In this document: one piece after another, positions 18,909 to 28,235 of the stretch
How positions within the stretch are numbered: the stretch's first letter is position 1
Layout: the number at the start of each line of letters is the position of its first letter
Assembly (NCBI RefSeq): GCF_030540875.1
Contig: NZ_JAUOEM010000006.1
Coordinates: 186,001 to 250,000 of the forward strand
Reading direction: 5' to 3'
DNA length: 64,000 bases
Source of the DNA: Flavivirga amylovorans
GTDB taxonomy: Bacteria; Bacteroidota; Bacteroidia; Flavobacteriales; Flavobacteriaceae
Notes under the pieces: model-generated
The model's input: the letters and a program-made list of their open reading frames with translations, nothing else
Told to the model about the DNA's origin: nothing
Database searches by the model: none
Position numbers and translations under genes: made by a program

Positions 18909-20135
18909 CTAAGCTGTTTTTGCTTTTAAACGTTTCATTCTTTGTTTTACATTACCTTGAACCACATAATGGTCAATTGTTGGTGCAAATACGTTCATTA
19001 ATAGAATCGCTAACATAACACCTTCTGGATATGCAGGGTTGAATACACGGATTAAAATAGAAATAAATCCTACTAAGAAACCGTAAATCCATTTTCCTTT
19101 ATTCGTTTGGGACGCAGTTACAGGATCTGTAGCCATAAACACCGTACCAAAGGCAAAACCTCCAATTAGTAAATGATGCCACCAAGTCGTGCTCATTAAA
19201 CCATAGAATTTACTACTTTCTGTAATCCATCCAGAATCAACTACTTGATTAAAGATTAGTCCCATAACTATGGCTCCAAGAGCAGAAGACAACATGATTC
19301 TCCAACTTCCTATTTTTGCGAAGACTAAGAATAATCCACCTAACAGGATTAACAAGGTTGATGTTTCACCAATCGAACCTGGAATAAATCCTAAGAACAT
19401 ATCCATGACCTCGTATCCGGCTTCTTTTCCTTGTGCCAAGCTTCCTAATATGGTTTCACCAGAAATGGCATCTAGATTGGCTCCACCTACAATTTCATTT
19501 GTTCTTTCCACAGCACCTTCAACCCAAACTTTATCTCCAGACATCCATGTAGGATACGCAAAAAATAAGAATGCACGAATCGTTAATGCTGGGTTAAGAA
19601 TATTCATTCCTGTTCCTCCAAAAACTTCTTTTCCAATAACAACACCAAATATAACTGCTACGGCTAACATCCAAAGTGGAATATCTACTGGTACAATTAA
19701 TGGCACTAACATCCCTGTTACTAGGTACCCTTCTTCTACCTCGTGTCCTTTAATGATGGCGAATATAAATTCAATTCCTAAACCAACACCATAAGATACA
19801 ATTACTAATGGTAGTATTTTCCAGAAACCAATCATAAAGTTAGCCATAGTCCAAAACTCTGAACTAAAGAAACTTCCTGCTGCTGCCTGAGCTTCTCCAA
19901 CTTGTATATTGTGTTGGTAACCCGCATTAAACATTCCGAAAATTAAACATGGTACCATGGCCATAATTACGGTATTCATGGTACGCTTTAAATCGTCGGC
20001 AACTTTTATATGAGTTCCATTATGTGTGGTCTCGTTTGGTAAGTATAAAAACGTGTGGATTGCAGAAAATGCAGGTAACCACTTCTTATCTTTATTCTTT
20101 TCCTTAAAATTATGTAAACTTTCTTTTAAACCCAT
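18909..20135 (-). CDS. nqrB: Na+-translocating NADH:quinone reductase subunit B
   Basis: 408 residues, about ten membrane helices; the subunit that carries covalent FMN and riboflavin and forms much of the sodium path. Family segments include GKEVFGGTGMNILNPALTIRAFLFFAYP (about 169-195) and PGSIGETSTLLILLGG. The expected flavinylation site aligns with DAISGETIL, giving Thr228 as the attachment residue, but the motif reads SGET rather than SGAT. The ATG shares one base with the nqrA stop (TAATG arrangement), indicating coupled translation. Confidence 0.97.
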   Translation of the reverse strand: MGLKESLHNFKEKNKDKKWLPAFSAIHTFLYLPNETTHNGTHIKVADDLKRTMNTVIMAMVPCLIFGMFNAGYQHNIQVGEAQAAAGSFFSSEFWTMANFMIGFWKILPLVIVSYGVGLGIEFIFAIIKGHEVEEGYLVTGMLVPLIVPVDIPLWMLAVAVIFGVVIGKEVFGGTGMNILNPALTIRAFLFFAYPTWMSGDKVWVEGAVERTNEIVGGANLDAISGETILGSLAQGKEAGYEVMDMFLGFIPGSIGETSTLLILLGGLFLVFAKIGSWRIMLSSALGAIVMGLIFNQVVDSGWITESSKFYGLMSTTWWHHLLIGGFAFGTVFMATDPVTASQTNKGKWIYGFLVGFISILIRVFNPAYPEGVMLAILLMNVFAPTIDHYVVQGNVKQRMKRLKAKTA

Positions 20136-21490
20136 TATCCTATTTCTTTAAGCATTAAGTCTAAACCTTCTCTTATAATTTTTTGATGTGGTTGTTTAGA
20201 CACACAAACAAATTCTGTTAATGCAAAATCTTCAGGAGCTACTTCATACATTCCTAAAGCTTCCATTTCATCTAAATCTTTATACAAACAAGCTTTTAAA
20301 ACTTGCATTGGATAGATATCTAAAGGAAATACTTCTTCGTAGGTTCCTGTTGTTACAAAAGCACGATGTTCACCATTTGTATTGGTATTTAAATCATACG
20401 CTTTCTTAGGAGTTAACCAAGAAAAAGTAAACGCTCTAGAAGTAGATATTTTATTAAAAATAGGCTTGTTCCATCCAAAAAACTCGTAATCATCACCTTC
20501 AGGAATTATAGATATTACATTGCTATAGTAATCTAAATGACCATCTGGCTTAATTTGTTTTCCGCTTAAAACATTACCAGAAATAATACGATCGTGAGAA
20601 TCTTTAGCAATGCCTTTATCGTAAACAATAGTAGCGACTTCGCTTCCTATTTTGGTAACAAAATATCTTGGCTTTTCTACTGAAGAACCAACTAATGCGA
20701 CAATACGCTCTGCGTTAAACTTCCCTGTTAATAATAGCTCTCCTATAATAACAAGATCTTGAGGATTAACAGTCCAAACAACCTCTCCTTTATTTACCGG
20801 ATCTATTTTGTTTATTTGTGTTCCGACATTCCCTGAAGGATGTGGTCCAGAAACATTATGCAATGTAACACCTGTTAAGCCAGCTAATGGAGACGTTCCA
20901 TTTTTACCTACAGACACATGTACTTTGCCTTCGGTAAGTTTTCCTAAGGCTGTAATTGCTTCTTGTAATTCTGCTTCTTTTCCTTGTAACGTAAAATCTA
21001 AATCTGCTGCTAATGGTGCACTAGCATATCCTGATATGAAAATAGCCTTTGGAGCTTTATCTGGATTTGCAATAACATCGTATGGGCGTTGTTTTACGAA
21101 CGGCCAACAACCAGATGCTAATAAATGCGATTTGATAGCTTCAGAATCTGCAGCATTTACATCAAACTTACCATAATCTTGGTAGGTTTGTTCTTTATCT
21201 GCTTGGATTTTAATTGCTAAAATTTTACGTTTTTCACCACGAGAAATTTCTAAAACTTCACCAGAAACTGGAGAAGTAAACTTGATAGTTTCGTTAGACT
21301 TATCGAAAAAAACAGGTTCACCTGCTTTTACTTTAGTTCCAACTTTAGAAATTAATTTAGGTATAACGCCGTGGAAGTCCTCAGGTCTTAAAGTATAAAA
21401 GTTGCTGACTATTGCCTTTTCAGAGGTTTTTTCAGCTTCACCCTTAAGTTTAATGTCTAGACCTTTTTTAATGCGAATGTCGTTTGACAT
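20135..21490 (-). CDS. nqrA: Na+-translocating NADH:quinone reductase subunit A
   Basis: 451 residues, the soluble cytoplasmic subunit linked to ubiquinone/menaquinone binding. It begins MSNDIRIKKGLDIKLKGEAEK, the usual NqrA start, and has the biotinyl-like segment KAGEPVFFDKSNETIKFTSPVSGEV (about 57-81) and SLBB-type strands further on (TGVTLHNVSGPHPSGNVGTQI near 205). Length is typical. It heads the six-gene nqr operon with a short leader after a predicted promoter. Confidence 0.96.
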   Translation of the reverse strand: MSNDIRIKKGLDIKLKGEAEKTSEKAIVSNFYTLRPEDFHGVIPKLISKVGTKVKAGEPVFFDKSNETIKFTSPVSGEVLEISRGEKRKILAIKIQADKEQTYQDYGKFDVNAADSEAIKSHLLASGCWPFVKQRPYDVIANPDKAPKAIFISGYASAPLAADLDFTLQGKEAELQEAITALGKLTEGKVHVSVGKNGTSPLAGLTGVTLHNVSGPHPSGNVGTQINKIDPVNKGEVVWTVNPQDLVIIGELLLTGKFNAERIVALVGSSVEKPRYFVTKIGSEVATIVYDKGIAKDSHDRIISGNVLSGKQIKPDGHLDYYSNVISIIPEGDDYEFFGWNKPIFNKISTSRAFTFSWLTPKKAYDLNTNTNGEHRAFVTTGTYEEVFPLDIYPMQVLKACLYKDLDEMEALGMYEVAPEDFALTEFVCVSKQPHQKIIREGLDLMLKEIG

Positions 21491-21527
21491 ATTTTTTTTA
21501 TTGTAATTAGTTGTCTAAAAATCGGTG

Positions 21528-21535
21528 CAAAAATA
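21528..21535 (-). promoter_or_regulatory. Predicted -7 box for the nqr operon
   Basis: On the minus strand this reads TATTTTTG, matching the Bacteroidetes -7 consensus TAnnTTTG, 37 bases upstream of the nqrA ATG. I see no well-spaced TTG at -33. Confidence 0.4.
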
Positions 21536-21610
21536 CAAATTTTAAATACAGTTTTCATAATAAATTGAATAGAATTTTACCCTATTTGGAATAAGTTTTA
21601 CTTTCTGCAT

Positions 21611-21618
21611 TAAATTTG
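21611..21618 (+). promoter_or_regulatory. Predicted -7 box for the Plug gene
   Basis: TAAATTTG matches TAnnTTTG, 26 bases before the ATG at 21645, giving a short leader. Confidence 0.4.
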
Positions 21619-21644
21619 TTTATATTTACAAAAATTGTCCTACA

Positions 21645-22895
21645 ATGCCGCTAAAATTTATTGCTTTATTATCCATTCTTCTTGTGTCTAATATTGCTTT
21701 TAGTCAAGTTGAAGAAGTTGCACCTCCAGATTATATTAAAACAATTAATTTTAAAGGCAATACCCCTGAAACACAATTACCTATTTTAAGGCTTGGGGAA
21801 TATGTTGTTTTAGAATTTGATGCTTTAAACGGTGATGAAGATGATTATTACTATACAGTTGAACATTTTAATTTTGACTGGACACCGTCTGTTTTGGTAA
21901 AATCGGAATACATGGACGGCTTTGACAATCAACGTATTAGAAATTACGAAAATTCATTCAACTCTTATCAAATTTATTCGCATTACACCCTAACTATTCC
22001 TAATGCACAAACTAGGCGTTTAAAAGTTTCGGGAAATTACATGCTTTCTATTTTCAATAGCGATGATGAGCTCGTTTTCTCAAGAAAATTTATGATTTAC
22101 GAAAATAAAGCTACCGTTGGTGTTAGTGTTAAACGATCTCGCGACGTTCAATTTGTTGAAGAAAAACAACGTATAGAAATTGTTATTGATTCTAATAACA
22201 TGCCATTTAACAACCCCATTCAAAACGTAAGAGTTGTCATTGTTCAAAATAATAATCTAAACACTGCTATTTCAAATATAAAACCACAATATACTGTTGG
22301 TAATCAGTTAATTTACAAATATGATGCAGAAACTAGTTTTTGGAGTGGCAACGAGTATTTGTTTTTTGAAAACAAAGATGTTCGTGCAGCAAATACTGGC
22401 GTACAAAGTATCGATCTAAAAGATTTATATCACAATTACTTATATACAAACTTCGAGAGAGCAACCAGACCATACACCTATAATCCAGATATTAATGGTA
22501 ATTATGTCATTCTAAATATTGACGCAGAAAATCCAAGTATCGAAGCAGATTATGTTTGGATGCATTTTTCACTACTTCCTATTGAGTCTTTAAAAAACAA
22601 AGACATTCATATATATGGTAATTTTAACAATTACGTTATCGACGACAGTACTAAAATGATTTTTAACGAATCTCACAACGTTTATACAAATGCTATGTTG
22701 CTAAAACAAGGCTTTTATAACTATAAGTATGTTGTAGTAAATAAAGATAAAAGTATTGATGAAGGTGCTATTGGCGGAAACTTTTACCAAACAGAAAATG
22801 ATTATAAAGTTATTGTGTACTATAGAGATTTAGGAGCTCGGTACGATAAAATTATTGGGCTAGGGGCAGGTAATTCAATCAACATTTCAAACTAA
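21645..22895 (+). CDS. Type IX secretion system Plug-family protein (DUF5103)
   Basis: 416 residues with a signal peptide (MPLKFIALLSILLVSNIAFSQ). The sequence fits the DUF5103 family: PDYIKTINFKGNTPETQLPIL near the start, DYYYTVEHFNFDWTPS (about 65-80), YENSFNSYQIYSHYTLTIPN (about 105-124), and a C-terminal region ending in VIVYYRDLGARYDKIIGLG. In Flavobacterium johnsoniae the protein called Plug, of this family, closes the periplasmic end of the SprA (Sov) translocon pore. It therefore probably acts in the outer membrane T9SS complex (family knowledge plus inference). It stands alone, divergent from nqrA. Confidence 0.82.
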   Translation: MPLKFIALLSILLVSNIAFSQVEEVAPPDYIKTINFKGNTPETQLPILRLGEYVVLEFDALNGDEDDYYYTVEHFNFDWTPSVLVKSEYMDGFDNQRIRNYENSFNSYQIYSHYTLTIPNAQTRRLKVSGNYMLSIFNSDDELVFSRKFMIYENKATVGVSVKRSRDVQFVEEKQRIEIVIDSNNMPFNNPIQNVRVVIVQNNNLNTAISNIKPQYTVGNQLIYKYDAETSFWSGNEYLFFENKDVRAANTGVQSIDLKDLYHNYLYTNFERATRPYTYNPDINGNYVILNIDAENPSIEADYVWMHFSLLPIESLKNKDIHIYGNFNNYVIDDSTKMIFNESHNVYTNAMLLKQGFYNYKYVVVNKDKSIDEGAIGGNFYQTENDYKVIVYYRDLGARYDKIIGLGAGNSINISN

Positions 22896-23006
22896 TAATC
22901 GTGCTTTTCAACTAGTTTTTTAACCAAAGACATTAAAAACTACCACTAACCACTTAATATTTACTATTTTAGCGCCCAACAAAAAGTTTGTATACTAGTA
23001 GCTAAC

Positions 23007-23393
23007 ATGGTTCAACAAATAACAAGAGGCATAAAAATATCGGTAGTGACCACTTTCGAAGGTTCATTTTATAAAAATTATAAAATACAGTATGCCTTTG
23101 GATATACCGTGACTATTGAAAACCAAAGTAAAGACTCTGTTCAACTTAATGCACGTCATTGGGAAATTTTAGACGCCTTAAATAATGTTGAAGTCGTTTC
23201 TGGTGAAGGTGTTATTGGGAAAAAACCGGTATTAAAACCAGGGGAATCTCATACATATACTTCCGGATGCTTATTAACGTCTCCGTTTGGAGCCATGCAA
23301 GGACATTACAGTATGGTAAACTTTACAACTACAAAAAAGTTTCAGGTAACAATCCCTACTTTTAAATTAAGTGCGCCTTTTGCGATAAATTAA
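23007..23393 (+). CDS. apaG: ApaG family protein
   Basis: 128 residues, all beta-rich, with the ApaG hallmarks: QYAFGYTVTIENQSKDSVQLNARHW (about 29-53), GEGVIGKKPVLKPGESHTYTSGC (about 71-93), and GAMQGHYSMVN. ApaG folds as a fibronectin-III-like sandwich; in gamma-proteobacteria it is linked to Co2+/Mg2+ resistance, but its molecular role is unclear. Cytosolic. It is separated from the Plug gene by 111 bases and may share its transcript. Confidence 0.92.
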   Translation: MVQQITRGIKISVVTTFEGSFYKNYKIQYAFGYTVTIENQSKDSVQLNARHWEILDALNNVEVVSGEGVIGKKPVLKPGESHTYTSGCLLTSPFGAMQGHYSMVNFTTTKKFQVTIPTFKLSAPFAIN

Positions 23394-23600
23394 ATAGATC
23401 AATCTAATTTTTCATGTTTTAATAATACACACTGGCATTATGAAGGCGGTACACTGTAACAACCTGTTTTTATTACGTGTTTAAAACTTAAGCTGGAGTA
23501 AAGTGGCAAACAGATTATTACGAACTCAAAATACAAATTGAGGTAAACGACAAACAGATTCTCACGTCGTGATTAGGCACTCCTCAGAATGACGTAGAAG
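23394..23600. repeat. Eroded Bacteroidetes intergenic repeat
   Basis: The minus-strand sequence near 23530-23595 (cgtcattctgaggagtgcc ... gagaatctg) resembles the cgtcattctgaggag...gaatctg repeat scattered in flavobacterial genomes. No ORF is supported. It lies between convergent genes. Confidence 0.4.
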
Positions 23601-24593
23601 TTAAACTTTTCGTTTAAATTTGAAAACACGCCCTCTTTGGTCTACGTGAAAAAACTTACAATTAGAGTAATGCACAAACTCAAATTCTAAATTATAATTA
23701 AACGAATCGTCTTCAACAACAAAAACTGCATCAACATCAATATTTCCATAAGGAGAAACTCTCCTAAATCTGTATTCTAATTCTTTTTCAGTTTGATCTA
23801 ATTCAAACCAAGCACCAGCAGCAATACCAGACAACCATTGCGCTTTTTCATGCAATCCCTTAACAGGTCTAGGTTCTAATGTCCCTACAAAATGAGGTGT
23901 ATGGTCTTTTAATTTATCTAAAAAACAACGCAAATTTTCACTCGTTTGAGACCCTTTAAATTGTGCAATTTTTCCTGCTTCAGATACTTCAAAAACATAA
24001 TTTTCAGTATCAGCTAAAAGCACATTTCCAACGGTACTGGGCGTAAACCATTTAGAGTTTTCTAGTTTCTTTTTAATATCTAGATTGGTCACCGAAGCTA
24101 TTAAACTATCTGTAACAAAACGAGCACAATTGCACGCATTTTTTTTAAAAGCTGCATAATAGATAAACTCACGTTTTTGCATTTTGGTAATATGTGTTCT
24201 CGCTTTTTCGTAATCAACCAAATTACAGACAGAAGCCACAAGTTTACCATCGCCATGTGTTAATTTAGGATGCGTTCCTAAAAATTCTAGAATGTCATTT
24301 AAGTTTGTAATACTACCGTTTTCAATAGTTGCTTTTATAGGAAAATCCAATTCATGGTCTGTATCTCTTCCTCTTACTCGTCCATTGGGCTCTGATGTAA
24401 TATAGCGTCCAAAATCATGATATTCTAAAACACCTGTTTTTTTATCAATTAATACTAAAGCCGCATGTCCAGCTCTTAAATAATTCTTTTTACCAACACC
24501 AAGAAATCTTAAATAAGGAGAAAACCATTCTTCAGAAACCATAACAATAGTATCTGGATATGCTAATGTTAAAATAATACCTGTATTACCCAT
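23601..24593 (-). CDS. Conserved protein with possible permuted papain-like fold (DUF6695-like)
   Basis: 330 residues, no signal peptide. It starts MGNTGIILTLAYPDTIVMVSEEWFSP, a start I associate with the flavobacterial DUF6695 group (recall, not certain). RAGHAALVLIDKKTG (about 40-55) followed much later by NACNCARFVTDSL (about 152-164) has the His-then-Cys order of permuted NlpC/P60 or LRAT-like enzymes, suggesting a cysteine hydrolase or acyltransferase. The C-terminal third is beta-rich (YRFRRVSPYGNIDVDAVFVVEDD). Its ATG lies inside the end of the NRDE gene (8-base overlap), so the two are translated together and likely act together. Confidence 0.65.
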   Translation of the reverse strand: MGNTGIILTLAYPDTIVMVSEEWFSPYLRFLGVGKKNYLRAGHAALVLIDKKTGVLEYHDFGRYITSEPNGRVRGRDTDHELDFPIKATIENGSITNLNDILEFLGTHPKLTHGDGKLVASVCNLVDYEKARTHITKMQKREFIYYAAFKKNACNCARFVTDSLIASVTNLDIKKKLENSKWFTPSTVGNVLLADTENYVFEVSEAGKIAQFKGSQTSENLRCFLDKLKDHTPHFVGTLEPRPVKGLHEKAQWLSGIAAGAWFELDQTEKELEYRFRRVSPYGNIDVDAVFVVEDDSFNYNLEFEFVHYSNCKFFHVDQRGRVFKFKRKV

Positions 24594-25311
24594 TTACAAC
24601 TTCTGGAAGATTCAATATTTTAGTTGTAATTGCTTTATCACGAAGGTTTTCATATTGCATCGTTACTGTATCTTCTTCTTTTACCACCTGTGTAATACTG
24701 GTAGTTTTAACAAAACCTCGATTCATTATAACTCCAAAATCTTCGTTATCCATACCTGCGGTTCTATGAAATTTTGATAAGGAAACGGCATCTAGCACAT
24801 GATCCTTTTTAAAAGATTCAAACCAACTTAATCGCTCTCGCTTCATAGCTTCATTATACAATGTGGAGGAAGACCAAATTTTTGGCTCATTTGGCAATTG
24901 TTTAAAATGCTTGTTTACACCATCCCAAACCAATTCATAGAATTTCAAACTAGTATTCCAATCTATAATTACAATAGTAAATGGTTCTATATCTTGAAAA
25001 TTATAAATTTCAACTGCATCCTCTATATTATTAGCAATCATTAAGTCTTTGGCTAACACGCCCCGACTCTTCCTGTAGCTTGATTTTCGTTCGTGTATTT
25101 TAAATGCACCATTTAATACACAAACTACTCTATTTTTTTCGCTTAAGCCAATCCAGGTACCACCAGCAAGCCTATCTTTAGGATATAATGTTTTAACACC
25201 GTTAGTGATATAAAAATCTGGTTCGATAGATATTCTGTTTGGAGCTTCGTCTCTATTAGAAGTTAAAACAAACCCATTATTAGCCTTTGGAATAATTGTT
25301 ACTGTGCACAT
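24586..25311 (-). CDS. NRDE (TANGO2-like) family protein
   Basis: About 241 residues. I chose the ATG at 25311, which gives MCTVTIIPK; in this family Cys2 follows the initiator Met and may become an N-terminal nucleophile. The name-giving motif SNRDEAPNR is at about 18-26, followed by LAGGTWIGLSEKNRVVCVLNG. The family occurs from bacteria to man (TANGO2) with unclear biochemistry; a link to haem or lipid handling has been proposed for TANGO2. It overlaps the following gene by eight bases. A longer reading from 25341 is unlikely because it would hide Cys2. Confidence 0.85.
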   Translation of the reverse strand: MCTVTIIPKANNGFVLTSNRDEAPNRISIEPDFYITNGVKTLYPKDRLAGGTWIGLSEKNRVVCVLNGAFKIHERKSSYRKSRGVLAKDLMIANNIEDAVEIYNFQDIEPFTIVIIDWNTSLKFYELVWDGVNKHFKQLPNEPKIWSSSTLYNEAMKRERLSWFESFKKDHVLDAVSLSKFHRTAGMDNEDFGVIMNRGFVKTTSITQVVKEEDTVTMQYENLRDKAITTKILNLPEVVNG

Positions 25312-25412
25312 AAAATTTGTAGTCTGAATACGGTTAGGCAACTTACAAAAAATAAATAAATTTTAACGCACTTTTAGGAACTGCATTACATAAATTATCA
25401 TTTAATAATTCG

Positions 25413-25420
25413 TAAATTTG
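25413..25420 (+). promoter_or_regulatory. Predicted -7 box for pruA
   Basis: TAAATTTG fits TAnnTTTG, 43 bases upstream of the pruA ATG. A spaced TTG is not obvious. Confidence 0.4.
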
Positions 25421-25462
25421 CACCTCATTTAATGAAAATTCAATAACGAAAAATTAAAAATC

Positions 25463-27091
25463 ATGGGAAAAGGCTTTTTTAACGTTCCAATTGCCGTAAA
25501 CGAACCTGTAAAATCTTATGCTCCGGGGTCTCCTGAAAGAGTAGCTGTTTTAGGTACTTATAAAGACATGTTTAATAGCAAAATAGACGTTCCATTATAT
25601 ATAAATGGAAAAGACATAGAAACTGGTAATACCAGAACTATGTCTCCTCCGCACGATCATAAGCATATTGTAGGAACCTATCATCTAGCTGAAAAATCGC
25701 ATATTGATGACGCTATTTCTACAGCATTAGAGGCAAGAAAAAGCTGGTCTCTTATGCCATGGGAACAACGTGCTGGTATTTTCTTAAAAGCTGCCGAATT
25801 AATTGCCGGACCTTATAGAGCAAAGATAAACGCTGCAACCATGATTGCGCAATCTAAAACGATTCATCAAGCTGAAATTGATGCTGCCTGTGAGTTTATA
25901 GATTTCTTACGTTTTAATGTACAGTTTATGACTGACATTTATATGGAACAACCAGAAAGCACAAGTGATGCCTGGAATAGAGTTGAGTACAGACCTCTTG
26001 AAGGGTTTACTTATGCAGTCACGCCTTTTAACTTTACTGCTATTGCTGGAAATTTACCTGCTTGTATGGCGTTAATGGGTAACGTTGTTGTTTGGAAGCC
26101 TAGTGATAGTCAAGTATACTCTGCTAAAGTGATTATGGATGTTTTTGAAGAAGCTGGTGTACCTCCAGGCGTTATCAATGTTGTTTTTGGTGATCCTGTC
26201 ATGATAACCAATACCGTTATGGCTAGTCCGGATTTTTCTGGGTTACACTTTACGGGATCTACCTTTATCTTTAAAGAACTTTGGAAACAAATAGGAAATA
26301 ATATCCACAACTATAAAACATATCCAAGAATTGTTGGGGAAACAGGTGGTAAAGATTTTATCGTTGCTCATAAATCAGCTAATGCAAAACAAGTAGCTAC
26401 TGCTATTGTACGCGGTGCTTTTGAGTTTCAAGGACAAAAATGTAGTGCTGCTTCAAGAGTCTACATCCCACAAAGCTTATGGAATGATGTAAAAAACATG
26501 GTGATAGAAGATGTAAAATCTTTTAAAATGGGATCTCCTGAAGATATGAGTAACTTTATAACTGCTGTGATCCATGAAGGTTCTTTTGATAAACTAGCAA
26601 AATTTATTGATCAAGCGAAAACTGATAGCGATGCCGAAATTATCGTTGGTGGAAATTATGATAAAAGCAAAGGTTATTTTATAGAACCTACAGTTATAGT
26701 AACTACAGATCCTAAATACACTACCATGTGTACAGAGTTATTTGGTCCTGTAATTACTATTTATGTATACGAAGATGACGCTTACGCAGAGACTTTAAAA
26801 CTAGTAGATGAAACCAGTGAGTATGCTTTAACTGGTGCTATATTATCTAAAGATAGATATGCAGTGACTCAAGCTACCGAAGCGTTGCAAAATGCAGCTG
26901 GAAACTTCTATATTAATGATAAACCAACTGGAGCTGTTGTTGGTCAACAACCTTTTGGTGGTGCCAGAGCTTCTGGAACGAATGATAAAGCAGGAAGTGC
27001 GCAAAACTTATTACGTTGGGTATCTCCTAGAATGATAAAAGAAACGTTTGTGACGCCTACGGATTATAGATACCCGTTTTTAGGGGAGTAA
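25463..27091 (+). CDS. pruA: L-glutamate gamma-semialdehyde dehydrogenase (1-pyrroline-5-carboxylate dehydrogenase)
   Basis: 542 residues, an ALDH4-type enzyme oxidising glutamate semialdehyde (from proline via P5C) to glutamate with NAD+. The catalytic elements are visible: Glu293 in VGETGGKDF and nucleophile Cys327 in EFQGQKCSAASR; TPFNFTAIAGNLPA (about 187-200) and FTGST (about 263) form the NAD site. The N-terminal extension and length match the stand-alone P5C dehydrogenase rather than bifunctional PutA. No proline dehydrogenase gene lies next to it. The reading ends at 27091 and is followed by a repeat hairpin and a terminator. Confidence 0.95.
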   Translation: MGKGFFNVPIAVNEPVKSYAPGSPERVAVLGTYKDMFNSKIDVPLYINGKDIETGNTRTMSPPHDHKHIVGTYHLAEKSHIDDAISTALEARKSWSLMPWEQRAGIFLKAAELIAGPYRAKINAATMIAQSKTIHQAEIDAACEFIDFLRFNVQFMTDIYMEQPESTSDAWNRVEYRPLEGFTYAVTPFNFTAIAGNLPACMALMGNVVVWKPSDSQVYSAKVIMDVFEEAGVPPGVINVVFGDPVMITNTVMASPDFSGLHFTGSTFIFKELWKQIGNNIHNYKTYPRIVGETGGKDFIVAHKSANAKQVATAIVRGAFEFQGQKCSAASRVYIPQSLWNDVKNMVIEDVKSFKMGSPEDMSNFITAVIHEGSFDKLAKFIDQAKTDSDAEIIVGGNYDKSKGYFIEPTVIVTTDPKYTTMCTELFGPVITIYVYEDDAYAETLKLVDETSEYALTGAILSKDRYAVTQATEALQNAAGNFYINDKPTGAVVGQQPFGGARASGTNDKAGSAQNLLRWVSPRMIKETFVTPTDYRYPFLGE

Positions 27092-27092
27092 A

Positions 27093-27112
27093 ATTCCTGC
27101 GGAGGCAGGAAT
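27093..27112. repeat. attcctgc/gcaggaat hairpin, copy 1
   Basis: Perfect 8-bp stem, attcctgc (27093-27100) with gcaggaat (27105-27112), loop ggag, followed by ctcat. It resembles the widespread flavobacterial attcctgc...gcaggaatct intergenic repeat. An inverted copy is at 28844-28863. Confidence 0.6.
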
Positions 27113-27133
27113 CTCATAATCGGAAACTTATAT

Positions 27134-27174
27134 AAAAAAGAGGCTATCTAAAAGTTAAGATGGCTTCTTTTTTG
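27134..27174 (+). terminator. Predicted terminator after pruA
   Basis: agaggctatct pairs with agatggcttct (with G-U and one weak pair) around a loop of aaaagtta, then a run of six T. Confidence 0.65.
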
Positions 27175-27329
27175 CTATGTAAGTTTTTGTAATTTAGACT
27201 ATTGGTTTTGTCAGAAAAATTATCGTACTTCGTTTAACAATAGATATTAAACAACCTGTACTGAACTTTTTTCAGTATTAAAACGATTTTATATCATGTC
27301 GTTGGGTGTGATTACTAATCAGAACGCAA

Positions 27330-28235
27330 ATGTTGAAACTAAATAAAAACCTTAACAAAGGAAAGACTCAACTTATTGGTGGGCTTAAACTACCGTACTC
27401 TCTTGATGGCTCTTTACATAGCCGTCCGAAATGGGTGGACGAAAACGACACGGAAAAAGTTGAAAATTTAATCGGATACTTATTTGTAAATTATTTGCGA
27501 GAAGTAAAAAAAAGAAAAGTCCTTTACTATTCACTAAATCCAAAAGACGACCATAAAAACCCTGACTTACTAGTCCATTTAGATGGAAAAGTTTTTGGAG
27601 TACAAGTTGCCCAATTTGTTTTGCGTGAATACTTATGGAGGTTTGACCAAGCAAAACGAATTTGCGAAAAATTATCTAAACTTATTAGCGATATTTATAA
27701 ACCGCCTATTAAAGTAAATATTCAAATTTGTACACCTTGGAACAGTGATGAAATACCAAAAACAAAAAAACCTAAAAAAAAATACGGTAAACTATCAAAA
27801 GTGATTGCAGATAAAATTTCGGAAAATATTGGAGAATTGACTTCAAAAAATGAGTACCTTAATTTTAATCTTAATAATACAGATTTAAAAAATATTGCAG
27901 AAGGTTATAATCTATATCCAGTTCCAAATGGGAAAAAATCAAATTTCTTTGGAGACAACAATATTTATATCGATTACGGATTCGATAATGTTTTGATATT
28001 TGATGAGGATATAAAAGAAACTGCAGATAAAGTTTATAATGACAAAAACAATGGGAATTCTGAAATCCTTATAATCTGGGGAGATGAAAGGCAATTTATG
28101 AACACTGAAAACCATATAATTAAAGCTTTATACAAAAGATTTCAGAGTACAACCTTTGAATCAGTTTATTTTATGTCATTTGCAAATTTATCGGAAATTC
28201 AAGATAGAGTTATAAGCGTGAATAGAATTAATTAA
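27330..28235 (+). CDS. Unrecognised protein, possibly nuclease-like
   Basis: 301 residues, no signal peptide, Lys-rich (KTKKPKKKYGKLSK near 145-158). I do not recognise the family. Residues 66-97 read YYSLNPKDDHKNPDLLVHLD followed by GKVFGVQVAQF. A helix, then PD (78-79), then a beta hairpin ending in VQVAQ, resembles the spacing of PD-(D/E)xK nuclease cores, but the second acidic residue would be Gln92 and the Lys would be Ala94. The site is therefore atypical or dead. The C-terminal half is mixed (NSEILIIWGDERQF, a buried strand). Its 3' end overlaps the XRE repressor gene by four bases on the opposite strand, and a SymE-like gene lies beyond, giving a defence or toxin-antitoxin flavour (inference). 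Confidence 0.55.
   Translation: MLKLNKNLNKGKTQLIGGLKLPYSLDGSLHSRPKWVDENDTEKVENLIGYLFVNYLREVKKRKVLYYSLNPKDDHKNPDLLVHLDGKVFGVQVAQFVLREYLWRFDQAKRICEKLSKLISDIYKPPIKVNIQICTPWNSDEIPKTKKPKKKYGKLSKVIADKISENIGELTSKNEYLNFNLNNTDLKNIAEGYNLYPVPNGKKSNFFGDNNIYIDYGFDNVLIFDEDIKETADKVYNDKNNGNSEILIIWGDERQFMNTENHIIKALYKRFQSTTFESVYFMSFANLSEIQDRVISVNRIN

Noticed and set aside
19270-19794. Long plus-strand ORF inside nqrB
   Set aside because: It is antisense to a clearly conserved gene, has no recognisable domain and a repetitive composition typical of a complementary-strand shadow.
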